Shown here: piece after piece, positions 25,373 through 34,600 of the stretch
Position numbering within the stretch: the stretch's first letter is position 1
Layout of the letters: each line of letters opens with the position of its first letter
Assembly: GCA_015064555.1 (NCBI GenBank)
Contig: SVRZ01000028.1
Span: forward strand, 1-35,157
Source: Oscillospiraceae bacterium
Lineage (GTDB): Bacteria > Bacillota > Clostridia > Oscillospirales > CAG-272
Direction of reading: 5' to 3'
Length of the DNA: 35,157 nt
Program-made: the position numbers and the translations under genes
Notes under the pieces: generated by a model
Databases searched by the model: none
Told to the model about the DNA's origin: nothing
Seen by the model: the letters and a program-made list of their open reading frames with translations, nothing else

Positions 25373-25400
25373 TACCGAATTGGCAAATCACACCTATAAA

Positions 25401-25417
25401 TCAACACCAAAGGTTGA
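25401..25417. promoter_or_regulatory. Candidate operator in the AraC/GH10 divergent region
   Basis: TCAAC and GTTGA form a perfect 5+7+5 inverted repeat that overlaps the -35 of the araC-type gene. It is placed ~30 bases upstream of the GH10 -10, suitable for autorepression and activation. Short, so only suggestive. Confidence 0.3.
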
Positions 25418-25442
25418 CTTTTCGAAACAAATTTGCTATAAT
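25414..25442 (+). promoter_or_regulatory. Sigma-A promoter of the AraC-family regulator
   Basis: TTGACT (25414-25419), 17 bases, TATAAT (25437-25442). The predicted start point near 25449 makes ATG 25451 unusable and supports ATG 25469. Confidence 0.85.
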
Positions 25443-25468
25443 CAACTCAAATGAAGGAGGCGGTATTT

Positions 25469-26236
25469 ATGTTTTTCGAAAAAGAACTGTTGTCATTCAA
25501 TATATTAGATGTTCTTGAACTGAAGCAAAGGGACGTCAATATGTTCAATAGCGGGCGAAACTTCAACGCATTATCATTTCGCTTCCGCTCCGATGCGGTT
25601 CTGACAACCAAAGCGGAAAGGCACTATATGAAAGACAACTACGTATCCTATTTCCCCGCAAGATTGGATTATACCAGAGTGGCGACGGTGGACGAGATGA
25701 TCGTTGTTCATTTTGATACAATAAGCTATAATACGAAAAGCATAGAATATTTTCTCCCCGGCGATCACGCCGTGCTATCAGGGCTCTTTCGAGAAATATT
25801 TGATTCCTGGAGCAAGAAAGAGCTTGGGTATAAATACAAATGCTCTGCTATTTTGTGCGAGATATTTGCAGAATGCTATAAGCAAAATTACGTGTCGAAG
25901 GCACAAAATTCAAAGATTCAAAGCTCGGTAGATTATCTTTTGAAAAGCTATAAAAAAAGCGACCTCTCGATAAAGGAGATCGCTGACAAGTCATTTATGA
26001 GCGAGGTATATTTCAGAAAGCTTTTCAAAGAGGAGTACGGAATTTCTCCGCAAAAATATATCATTAACCTGCGCATACAAAACGCGATCGGACTTATCTC
26101 TACGGGATACTATTCGCTCAAGGAGGTCGCTTATATGTCGGGATATAACGACTATAAATATTTCTCGGTCGAGTTCAAAAGATCCACAGGCGTATCTCCG
26201 TCGGAATACTTATACAATTACATAGAGAAGGGCTGA
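25469..26236 (+). CDS. AraC-family transcriptional regulator
   Basis: 255 aa from ATG 25469. AAGGAGG (25454-25460) lies 8 bases before it, and an in-frame ATG at 25451 sits at the transcription start itself. The C-terminal ~100 residues are two helix-turn-helix units: 'LSIKEIADKSFMSEVYFRKLFKEEYG' region first, 'LKEVAYMSGYNDYKYFSVEF' second, ending 'TGVSPSEY', the classic AraC signature. The N-terminal ~140 residues should be a ligand-sensing domain; only 'YVSYFPARLDYTR' looks cupin-like. It is divergent from the GH10-like unit and probably activates it in response to a sugar. Confidence 0.93.
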   Translation: MFFEKELLSFNILDVLELKQRDVNMFNSGRNFNALSFRFRSDAVLTTKAERHYMKDNYVSYFPARLDYTRVATVDEMIVVHFDTISYNTKSIEYFLPGDHAVLSGLFREIFDSWSKKELGYKYKCSAILCEIFAECYKQNYVSKAQNSKIQSSVDYLLKSYKKSDLSIKEIADKSFMSEVYFRKLFKEEYGISPQKYIINLRIQNAIGLISTGYYSLKEVAYMSGYNDYKYFSVEFKRSTGVSPSEYLYNYIEKG

Positions 26237-26384
26237 GCCATTCAGGCATAACCAATAAAACAGGCTACGCCATTCAGCGTAACCAATAAAAACGGCAGAA
26301 GCATTGTCAAAAAAACAGTGCCTCTGCCGTACTTTTATAACAAGCTAAAGAAATTAAGCTTGAAAACCTGTGGTTTTCTTCATT
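26231..26384 (+). repeat. Dispersed terminator-bearing repeat, copy B, with a duplicated head
   Basis: This is the same element as 2398-2516, here on the plus strand directly after the regulator stop. The head is present twice in tandem (26231-26260 and ~26262-26290; GGCT..GCCATTCAG then TAACCAATAAAA), followed by the long hairpin, then GAAAACC-TGT-GGTTTTC (26362-26378). Both copies lie just downstream of a gene in that gene's orientation. Confidence 0.7.
26292..26330 (+). terminator. Rho-independent terminator after the AraC-family gene
   Basis: ACGGCAGA.GCA.TGT pairs with ACAGTGC.TCTGCCGT around an A-rich loop and is followed by ACTTTTATAA. The A-T pair of copy A is a G-C pair here (CAGA/TCTG against CAAA/TTTG), a compensatory change. 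It lies between convergent genes. Confidence 0.8.
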
Positions 26385-26406
26385 TTACGGTATTTGGTAT
26401 TATAGG

Positions 26407-28257
26407 TCAGCTCACCGTCAGGCGGTATACCTTACCCCTCACGGGTGCTTTTTCTGTAAGAGTTATTCTGCGCAGAGCATCGGTTCTCCAGCCGCCGGGA
26501 ATTGCCGCAACCTCGGGCTCGGAGGAATCAAGAAGCTCTATGCTGTAAGTAAGAGAGCTGTCAAACTCAACACGCCTGCCGGCTAAGACGAAGAAGCCCT
26601 CGCCCACCTCGCTCGGATCCTCGCGAACTATAAGGCTGCACATAACCGTTCCCTCCTCCTCGAAGAGCACCTCATCGGTTATTATTACCTTACCGTCGGT
26701 AAGCTCGGCGCTTCGCTTGTATGAGGAAAGCCCTGCCTCGGCAGGATAGGCGTGTGTAAGATCGAGTGTCATTTTTCCGCTCAACTCGTCATATACGGTA
26801 TCGGTCGAGCGAAAATCCGCGCCCGCTCTCTGCGTCACACCGTTGAAGGTCAGGCAATTATGATAGTCCGAGCACATTGCCCAGATAGTATATCTTTCCG
26901 AGCTGAAGGTCTTGCGCGTGTATTTTCCCGAGCCGGCATCAATGAATATCGGTTTACCGTCCGCAAATACGATGATATTTCCAAGGTCATTATGATTATG
27001 GCTCTCGTTATTGTTACCACCCTTCAGGGCAACGTAAAGTCCGCGCGAAAGCTCGGGATATTCACGTATAGCGGCTACCTCAAGACCGCCTATATAAATT
27101 TTTTCCGGCACGGTCAGCTCTGCCTTTTCCAATCGGCAGGTGGTTAAGAAGCGCATAAACCTGTATGAAAGGCTTGTGTCTGCCGAAACGCTCATAAGCT
27201 CTCCGCCAAGACGCCATCTTCCGAACTCGGTCATCATTTCTGAGCCGCATGCCTTGCCCCAATGATAAAGCAGCATGGGATTCGGGCTTGTGCGCGAGGA
27301 CGAGTCTGCAAAATTGAGCACTCTATCCTCTGTCACAACCACCTTGACGGCATATTCTCCCATATTCTTCATAAGGGGATCCTCAAAGATATTTACGTAA
27401 CCGCCTGTCATATCGTAAAGAACCAGGCAGGCGTTGAACAAGGCACCGCCTGCGGCATTCCAATAGCCCGGTCCCTCATCGCAGCCGCCATCGTTGTGAT
27501 AGATCGAGGTGAAGTTATCAAGAAGCGGCAAGGATCGGCTTACAACATCGGCTCTCGTCGCGGTATCCTTGACAGTCAAAGCTGCCACCGTAAGCACGTT
27601 AGATACTATCCAAGGACACCAATTGTTTACATTATTGCCCTTTACGCCCGACCACCAGAAGTTTTCATATACAAATTTATCACAGGTATACGGCTTTACA
27701 ATTCTACGATCAAGCTCGTAGAGAATACGATCGGAAATAATAGTCGTAACCTCATCGAGAATGTCACGGCAGAGGTAATATACCCATGCAAGCGTTGCCG
27801 CGGTGGTTGCCGCAAAGAGGTCTATATAATCGACCTCACCGGAATAGGCATACGGCAAGGGGCACTTCATATCCGACCTCTGCCTGTTATGCGCGGGTAC
27901 TACCCATGTGGTTTCCTCAAGTATAAGCCATAGCACGTCTATGAGCTTATCGGTAAATCTTCCCTGCCTATCTACGTACTCGCCAAGAGCAAGAGTCAGA
28001 AGCATATGCCTTCTCGGGAAATACCGTCCCTCAAATACCGAGCGGTTTCCATTGCCGCGGAACATCATATATTCGTGTGCATAGAGCTGAGGAATCTCGC
28101 GATCAAGCATCTCCTCCGCCGCATTTACAAGGCGCTTACGCTGCTCTTCGGGGATTACGAAGCCTCCCTCAATGTCGATGAAGGGTTTGAAATCATCAAA
28201 GGACAACACCTTATCGCAAAGATCAAATTTGTGCTCTTCAAACAATCGTCTTGACAT
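26407..28257 (-). CDS. Heparinase II/III-like polysaccharide lyase family protein, cytoplasmic
   Basis: 616 aa. The N-terminal ~380 residues are the alpha-toroid, with 'NNWCPW' (211-216) and 'DEGPGYWNAAGG' (260-271), which hold typical active-site Asn, His/Tyr residues. The C-terminal half is the beta-sandwich 'heparinase II/III' domain, with 'NNNESHNHNDLGNIIVFADGKP' region (His420, His422) for the metal site. Family knowledge: members eliminate uronic acid linkages in glycosaminoglycans, alginate or related acidic glycans. No signal peptide is present, so it should act on imported oligosaccharides. AAGGAGG lies 8 bases before the ATG. It ends facing the regulator gene. Substrate not deducible. 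Confidence 0.87.
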   Translation of the reverse strand: MSRRLFEEHKFDLCDKVLSFDDFKPFIDIEGGFVIPEEQRKRLVNAAEEMLDREIPQLYAHEYMMFRGNGNRSVFEGRYFPRRHMLLTLALGEYVDRQGRFTDKLIDVLWLILEETTWVVPAHNRQRSDMKCPLPYAYSGEVDYIDLFAATTAATLAWVYYLCRDILDEVTTIISDRILYELDRRIVKPYTCDKFVYENFWWSGVKGNNVNNWCPWIVSNVLTVAALTVKDTATRADVVSRSLPLLDNFTSIYHNDGGCDEGPGYWNAAGGALFNACLVLYDMTGGYVNIFEDPLMKNMGEYAVKVVVTEDRVLNFADSSSRTSPNPMLLYHWGKACGSEMMTEFGRWRLGGELMSVSADTSLSYRFMRFLTTCRLEKAELTVPEKIYIGGLEVAAIREYPELSRGLYVALKGGNNNESHNHNDLGNIIVFADGKPIFIDAGSGKYTRKTFSSERYTIWAMCSDYHNCLTFNGVTQRAGADFRSTDTVYDELSGKMTLDLTHAYPAEAGLSSYKRSAELTDGKVIITDEVLFEEEGTVMCSLIVREDPSEVGEGFFVLAGRRVEFDSSLTYSIELLDSSEPEVAAIPGGWRTDALRRITLTEKAPVRGKVYRLTVS

Positions 28258-28375
28258 TATACAGTCCTCCTTATTATAAACTTGGGTGGGATGCGTGTCG
28301 CGTTTACGCGGGGTATGCGTGTGAAATGTTATCCGAATAAGGGTTCGCTTGCCTAAGCGCGCATCAGCACCTATA

Positions 28376-29503
28376 TCAATCGTCCATCTTTACGTTTATA
28401 CCGTTGACCTCAACGCCCTCGGTAGCTCTGATAAGTATATATCTTACCCCTTCTATCACATGAGTTGAAACGAGCTCCTTGTGCTCTGGATCTACCTTTA
28501 TCGTGACATTCGGAGTTACGAGCTCGTATTTCTTTGTGCTGACGATATTCAGAGGGGCGAGCTCGGCACCAATGCCGAAGACCTCGTCCATCCTCTCGCC
28601 TACTTTCTCAAGCTTTTCATCGGCTACTCCGCATCCGGAAAGCACCGATTTTACGGTTGCCTTGGTTATCACAAGCGGCTCGGGATCGTGCGACTCGCGG
28701 TGCGAATCCACCAGCTCACCTATCTGAGTATGAACAGAGCGGACAAGCTCAAGCGAAAGCTCGTCCCGAAGCACCTCTGCCAGGCATTCGTTGAACGCCG
28801 CCTTCTGCTGCTTCGGCGGCATAGGCGATTCCTTGCCGAAGATAGCCTCGGTGAATTCGGCGTGGTTATCCGATATACTCCTTGTGTAATAGAGTGCGCC
28901 GTATATATTCGTTTTTCTGTCATCAAAAAGCGGGAAGGTAAAGCCGAGCTCGGGGGATGAAAGAAGCCCGGAGGCGCTTATTGTATGGAAAAGGTTGTCC
29001 GACTCGCGGAATGAGAGCGACTCCGGCGCGCTCTTCAAGGGACAAACGGCACACACAATATAAGAAAATCTCTCGGATGAGGATGCCTCCTCACCCTCGT
29101 TTCCTTTTGAGAAAACGTCATATATATCGTTCGCGAGAAGGATAACGTAATTTCCGTCGGTCGCATATGAAGATATCACCGCAGCATAGAATGTCTCAAG
29201 TGCTTCCTTGTCACAAAGCTCGCTCTCGCGCAGGCGCATAAGCAGCTTATGCCTCTCGCTATCCGTCACATCCTTCGTTGAGAAGGACATTTCCCTTAAA
29301 TTCGTTCCAAGGCTACCCGAGAGCACCTTTTTCATAACGCCGAGCAGTTTTTCGCTCACCACCGAATCGGACGAGCCTATCGGCTGGGATATTCTATGTA
29401 TTATCTCACGGTTTCCATTAACAAAGCAGCCGACTATCCTGGGTATATTGCTTTTCTCCGGGCGGAAGCGTCGCTTTATTTCTCTGAGTTCTCTTTCGTT
29501 CAT
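28376..29503 (-). CDS. DUF4317-family protein
   Basis: 375 aa from ATG 29503, which has AAGGAGA 5-6 bases upstream; the open frame to 29686 overlaps the previous gene and is not used. The start 'MNERELREIKRRFRPEKSNI' followed by 'RIVGCFVNGNREI' and 'SGSLGTNLREMSF' matches the DUF4317 proteins of Clostridia as I remember them. It is soluble with no catalytic motif I can name. It begins 37 bases after the deacetylase lipoprotein gene and is probably in one unit with it. Function unknown. A 118-base gap separates it from the heparinase-like gene; it holds only short hairpins without a T-run. Confidence 0.75.
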   Translation of the reverse strand: MNERELREIKRRFRPEKSNIPRIVGCFVNGNREIIHRISQPIGSSDSVVSEKLLGVMKKVLSGSLGTNLREMSFSTKDVTDSERHKLLMRLRESELCDKEALETFYAAVISSYATDGNYVILLANDIYDVFSKGNEGEEASSSERFSYIVCAVCPLKSAPESLSFRESDNLFHTISASGLLSSPELGFTFPLFDDRKTNIYGALYYTRSISDNHAEFTEAIFGKESPMPPKQQKAAFNECLAEVLRDELSLELVRSVHTQIGELVDSHRESHDPEPLVITKATVKSVLSGCGVADEKLEKVGERMDEVFGIGAELAPLNIVSTKKYELVTPNVTIKVDPEHKELVSTHVIEGVRYILIRATEGVEVNGINVKMDD

Positions 29504-29540
29504 ACAATTCTCCTTAATATAGTAATACATATTCTGTATA

Positions 29541-31634
29541 TTATCCGAGCGCAACCGAATCATCCTCAGCCACGGCATATCCATCGGCTGTGATCTGAAG
29601 GCTTTCTCCCGGACAAAGATCCACGTATACAAATCTGCCGCCTTCATCCGATAATATTTCAAGATCCTCGCCCAAAAGCTCAGCACCTGCCCAGCTCTCG
29701 GGGATCTCTACTCTTACGGTAAGTGCCGTATTGAGTCTTTCGTCGGTAGCATCACTGTCAAGCGAAACGGTTATTACACTGTTATCGTAAAGCTTACTGC
29801 TTACCGTAGATCTGCCCCACAGCATATAGTATTTTGCCGCCTCATTGTAGCTGGTTATCCAGGCATCCGAGCCGTATGCATTTGCATAGGAGAAGAGTGC
29901 CTTTGCCTGAGATTCATATATATGATGGTCACCGCCGGTATAATCGTCCGGTCTTATCTCGTGGATACAGAAGGTTGCCCAACCGCCTGTTGCGACAGCC
30001 GTATCCATAAAATCGGTCCAGTTCTGAATTCCCACTGCAAGGCATTCCTCATTTGTAGAGTTTTTATCGGTGGAGCCCGTAGGATCCGATAGGAAATGCT
30101 CTATCATATACGCCTTTACCGATTTGAGATTTTCATCGGTAAGCTCCTCGGGAAGATAGACTATGGTATTGTAATCGGTTATGACACTTGATGCGCCCGC
30201 CGTTCCTCTCGAAATGAGGTACTCACCGATGTTGAGATACAGATTGTTGAAGTAGCCCGAATGTGCCGCACCGACTCCCGGAAGGATCAGACCTATACTG
30301 TCACTCTTGCCGGAAAGATCCTTTATGATCTGATTTGATGCAACAAGCTCCGCTGTAACGTGTCCGATCGGGAGATATGCCGTTGCCGCATAGCTTCCGT
30401 CATTCTTCTTGTAAACGAATATTCCGCCGGAATCATTATCGCCCTCATATGTATGAGTATGGGTGTGGCTTATAACGTCCGCCTTTCCGGTGGCAAGTAT
30501 CTCTCTCCAGAAATCAAACTTGCCGTCTATCTCGGTATAGGAATATTTTCCGTTTTCATCAATAACGTATACAGGCTCGCCATCCTCATTTACCGAGGTA
30601 TCGAGAGTTGCGATCTTTTTGGTTATCAGGGCAAAGGTTGCATTGATATTTTCATACCCCTCCTTGCTGAGTATGTTTTCGTACATAAATGTCGCTGTGC
30701 TCTCTGTTCCGTCATCTATGACAAAGGTTATCGTTCCCTTTGCGCCGCCCTTTACCACTATCTCCGAGGAAACGGAAGCGGTAGCCTTCTTATAGAAGTT
30801 TACTGTATAAATTTTCGATTCACCTCCAATAGAAACTGTGATCTTCGCAGTTCCGAGATTTAATTCGGATGCCTGCTCGATTTCTATCTGCGCCGCGGGA
30901 TTCACCGCCGAAGCGGAAATCTCGGGATAATCGCCGCTCATGCGAACCGAATAGGTGCTCTGCATCGGATTAAAGGGAGCAAAGGATACTCCGCCTATGC
31001 TTATATCCGAAAGGAGAGTAAGCCCCCCGATATCCTCGGGAGTATAAACGGTAATCTTGCCTGTTCTGTAATCGTATACGTTGAAGAGGTTTGACTCCGC
31101 CATCTTGTTTGAAATAACTATACCCTCATCTGTGATAAATGAGAGAAGTCTGTTCTTGGCGTACTCAAGCGATTCGGTATCGCTCGCCGTGATATAAAGC
31201 TTGCCGCCCTCAAATAAGATCTCATATCTGCCTATCACAGAGCCTGCACCGAAGGAGGTATAATCCCGAATGCCGAATATAACATCGGCGGAATCGGCAG
31301 ATTCTGCGGCGATGGGGAGAACCGAGGTTGCCTTAGCGATCCTGTATATGAAATTACAGAAGGATGCCTTGACGCCCTCATCATCCGAATCACAAAAGAA
31401 GGTATATCCAAGCTTGGTTATATTCACCTGCTCGTCTTCTGGAATCGGAGGATTTTCACTACCCGTATTGCCTTCACCTGTGCCGCCGTTATCGGCGCTT
31501 CCTCCCTGGGAGCCTGTATCGTCATTTTGCGTGTTGTCATTTTTTCCAAACACCTTATCTATGATACTGCACGATGTAAGGCAAGTGGTGCACAAGATGG
31601 AAATTAGCAGTAAAATGCAAATAATTCTTTTCAT
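29541..31634 (-). CDS. Polysaccharide deacetylase (NodB-like) lipoprotein
   Basis: 697 aa. The lipobox is LTSC with Cys22, followed by a Gly/Ser/Asn-rich linker (~30-65) spanning the wall. Residues ~70-190 form an alpha/beta domain ('ADVIFGIRDYTSFGAG'), and ~205-283 a cadherin-like beta-sandwich ('LTLLSDISIGGVSFAPFNP', 'YTVNFYK'). The NodB domain starts at ~300: 'TITFVIDDGTE' (Asp307/308) and 'DVISHTHTHT' (His390, 392, 394) give the metal site. CE4 enzymes remove N- or O-acetyl groups from glycans. Later 'CIHEIRPDD' fits the last motif. It starts 2 bases after the 1045-aa protein, with the ribosome site inside that gene. Surface glycan or host polysaccharide are possible targets. Confidence 0.88.
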   Translation of the reverse strand: MKRIICILLLISILCTTCLTSCSIIDKVFGKNDNTQNDDTGSQGGSADNGGTGEGNTGSENPPIPEDEQVNITKLGYTFFCDSDDEGVKASFCNFIYRIAKATSVLPIAAESADSADVIFGIRDYTSFGAGSVIGRYEILFEGGKLYITASDTESLEYAKNRLLSFITDEGIVISNKMAESNLFNVYDYRTGKITVYTPEDIGGLTLLSDISIGGVSFAPFNPMQSTYSVRMSGDYPEISASAVNPAAQIEIEQASELNLGTAKITVSIGGESKIYTVNFYKKATASVSSEIVVKGGAKGTITFVIDDGTESTATFMYENILSKEGYENINATFALITKKIATLDTSVNEDGEPVYVIDENGKYSYTEIDGKFDFWREILATGKADVISHTHTHTYEGDNDSGGIFVYKKNDGSYAATAYLPIGHVTAELVASNQIIKDLSGKSDSIGLILPGVGAAHSGYFNNLYLNIGEYLISRGTAGASSVITDYNTIVYLPEELTDENLKSVKAYMIEHFLSDPTGSTDKNSTNEECLAVGIQNWTDFMDTAVATGGWATFCIHEIRPDDYTGGDHHIYESQAKALFSYANAYGSDAWITSYNEAAKYYMLWGRSTVSSKLYDNSVITVSLDSDATDERLNTALTVRVEIPESWAGAELLGEDLEILSDEGGRFVYVDLCPGESLQITADGYAVAEDDSVALG

Positions 31635-31636
31635 TT

Positions 31637-34600
31637 TTAGCCCTCCTTGCTTTCTGCAATATATCTTTTAACCTGCTTCGAATATGAATACAAGATCAAG
31701 AGATCTTCGCCTACTATTCCCTCGCTCTGCTTGAAGGCAAGCGACATATCCACCTTTGCGGAGGTATCCTTAACCGCTACGGTGATTCCATCTGCAAACG
31801 CATCGGCATCGGTGTGGATCTCTATATAATCCTTCCCCTCATATTCACCTTGGCTTATCGCAAGCTCATCGCGGTGCTCCTCGCCCTTCAAGATGTAGCT
31901 CACAGTGAGCGTGCCTGTATAAGAAGGATTCAGGGCAAGTCTGTATGCTATACCGTTTTTATCCGAAATATGAGCAGATACCACAGCATCCGATACCCCG
32001 GATATATCGCTTCCGCTTTCCGGTATGGGAACAATAACGCTTTCAAGATCATACTTGGATGCTGTGCGCTCAAAGAGAACAATGCTTCCTTCATCCGTCA
32101 GGCGAGAGCCTATAGATGCAAGAGCTGTGAGCCCGAGACGGTGAGTATCATAGCTGTAACCGCCCGTAAGTATTTTATCAAGATATCTGAGAACGTTCAA
32201 TTCGCACACGTACTGCTTGTCTCCGAATGGCGAGGGCAGAGTTATCGTAGCATTTATAGTTTTGACACATTTATCGGGAGCGATGACACCCGTGTTGAAT
32301 TTATAATAGGTTTCACCGTCCAGAAGAACAACCCTTGCCATTTCCTTTGTATAGCTGACAGAGCCGATCCTGACCGTCTTGAAATCCATTTCGGAAATAT
32401 AAAGATTCAGCGAAAGATCGCACCCCAGCTCAAGCGAAACTTTCGTGTTGAAGTTTTCGGACACGCTGAGCCTGTATTCCTCCGCACCGCTTACCTGCCT
32501 GATTTCCGAAAGCTCATATTTTATTCCGCCGGTGCTATCGGGAATCTTAAACGGACATATGGGAATCTCACCTTTTTTCCAAAGCTCATTAACCGTTTTA
32601 TCAGGCCATACCCACTTTATATTGGCATAATTCTTTGACACGGTATAGGGGTATTCATTATTATTTATTCTTACGACCTCGCCACCGTCAAGCTCGAAAT
32701 TAAGCCCGCCCTTTTCATCTATGCGGTCGAAATTCATAAGAGTGCCCTCGCTGATAGTAACCGTGGCATCCTTATTTATATTAAGCTTACCGAAAAGATA
32801 TTTGCAGCCGTATCTGCCGCCGCTTATTGTAACAGCGCCTGCCGCCTCTGTGGCAAATACTCTTTCCGCAGTCTTCATATAACAGTCCTTCGCGTTTATT
32901 ACAGCATTGTTATTTGACACGCCGGAGGGCTTATACACATTTACTATGGTTTTATATGCCTCAATATGGCATTTGTTAAAATTAAGCGTTGTGGGATATA
33001 CGGATGAATCGTTTGAATACAGATCGATCATGTTTTCGTAATCGTTTGTAAAATCGATATTGCATTCAGTGAAGGTGGCAGTACCGCTTTTGATAAGAGC
33101 TATCATTTTCGATGCGTTCACCGTCAGATTCTCCACTGTAAGCACCGAGTTCTCCGACGAGGTAACGAAGAGTCTTCTCCTTACCACCGAAGTCGAGCCC
33201 TGCGGAATCCTTCCGTTTCTGTAAGCATCCACCGTACCGTTTTTAAACGTGAGCTTACCGCCCGTACCGACTGTAAACATATCGGACGTGATATTTTCCG
33301 ACACGGTCAGCGTATGACCTCCGAGATCCACGGTAAGCTCCTTGCCGTTAACCTTGAATGCCGTTGAAACGGTAGCATCGCAAAGAAGCTTCACGAGATC
33401 CTTATTCTCAAAAGAAGAAATAAAGGACTCAAGCTCTGGAGCCGAATATGCATATGATACCGTTCCGTCCGTATGCACAACAAGTGCCAAAGGCTCCTCA
33501 TATACAAGCCAGAACTCTCTGTTATACGGAGAAACGTATCCAAGATCAGTGACAACAGTGCCGCCCTCGCTCTTTGCAAATCCGATAGCCTTGTAAGCAA
33601 CTCCGTTTATCTCAACAGTTTCGCTGTAAGCAGGAGGAACGGCAGGAGCTATAGAGGTGTAAGTAGCTTTTTCGATACGATCGCCTATATGCCATATTAC
33701 CTCTACGGAATCGAATGGCTCAATGAAGGATACCGTATTTTCAGCCTCGTATGCCGTGAATCCGTTCGCATCATAGCTTAGCTTATATCCGTTCGGATTG
33801 TAAATACTGCATGCACAGGGAATTTTAATGCTATCGTAAATATCGGCAAGAAGAACAAGCTCATCACCCGTTTTCAGTGCATTTTCAATATCCGAAACGG
33901 TGGAATACTCTTTATCGCCTATCTTTGCAACAGGCGCAGTTTTCGGGAAAGTATATCCGGTCTTATAGTTCGAAAGGTCAAACGATGTAAGACTCTCAGT
34001 CCCGTCCGCAAGTATGGCAGGGAGATTTCCATTATAGGAAGCTGTAAGCTTGGTTACCTTAAGATTATCGAAGCAAAAGCTATCGCTCTTATCGACCGAT
34101 GCATTCTTCTGATAGCTTATTCTGAGCGAATGAAGATAGCAAAGATCCCCCTTGAATGCCTTGCCGCTACCGACAAGCTCGCCGTTAAGATAGGTATAAA
34201 GCATTGAATTCGCAGAGCCTACACCGCTTGCATTATTTTTGGTAACGTCAATGATAAACGTAACGTGCTGCCATTCTCCGCACGCCTGCTCTATCTTCTT
34301 TGAATTGCCCGTCTTTATCGTCCAATCCCCTGCGGGATCGGTGCTTATATAGGTTTTTGTTTGTCCGAATACCGATTTTGCGGCAGTATCCTTTCCAATA
34401 AATTCAAAATCCATGCCATCAACGTACTGTGTTTCGGTGGCGAAATCGAATTCAAGTATAAAATAACGTATGTCATCTGTCGCATTAACATATGTATCTT
34501 TGCATCTCACTTCGACAAAGCCGTGAGCAGGGTTAGTGCCGGTAAGCGTTGGATAAAACATTGCATATCCACCGCCGTCCGCTCCTTTTTTCAACTTTAG

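Noticed and set aside
28257-28300. TATAAT just before the heparinase-like gene as its promoter
   Set aside because: On the minus strand it abuts the AAGGAGG site, so transcription would begin at or after the ribosome binding site, and the -35 is poor.
28305-28365. Short hairpins in the 28258-28375 gap as a terminator
   Set aside because: Stems are only 4-5 bp and no T-run follows on either strand.
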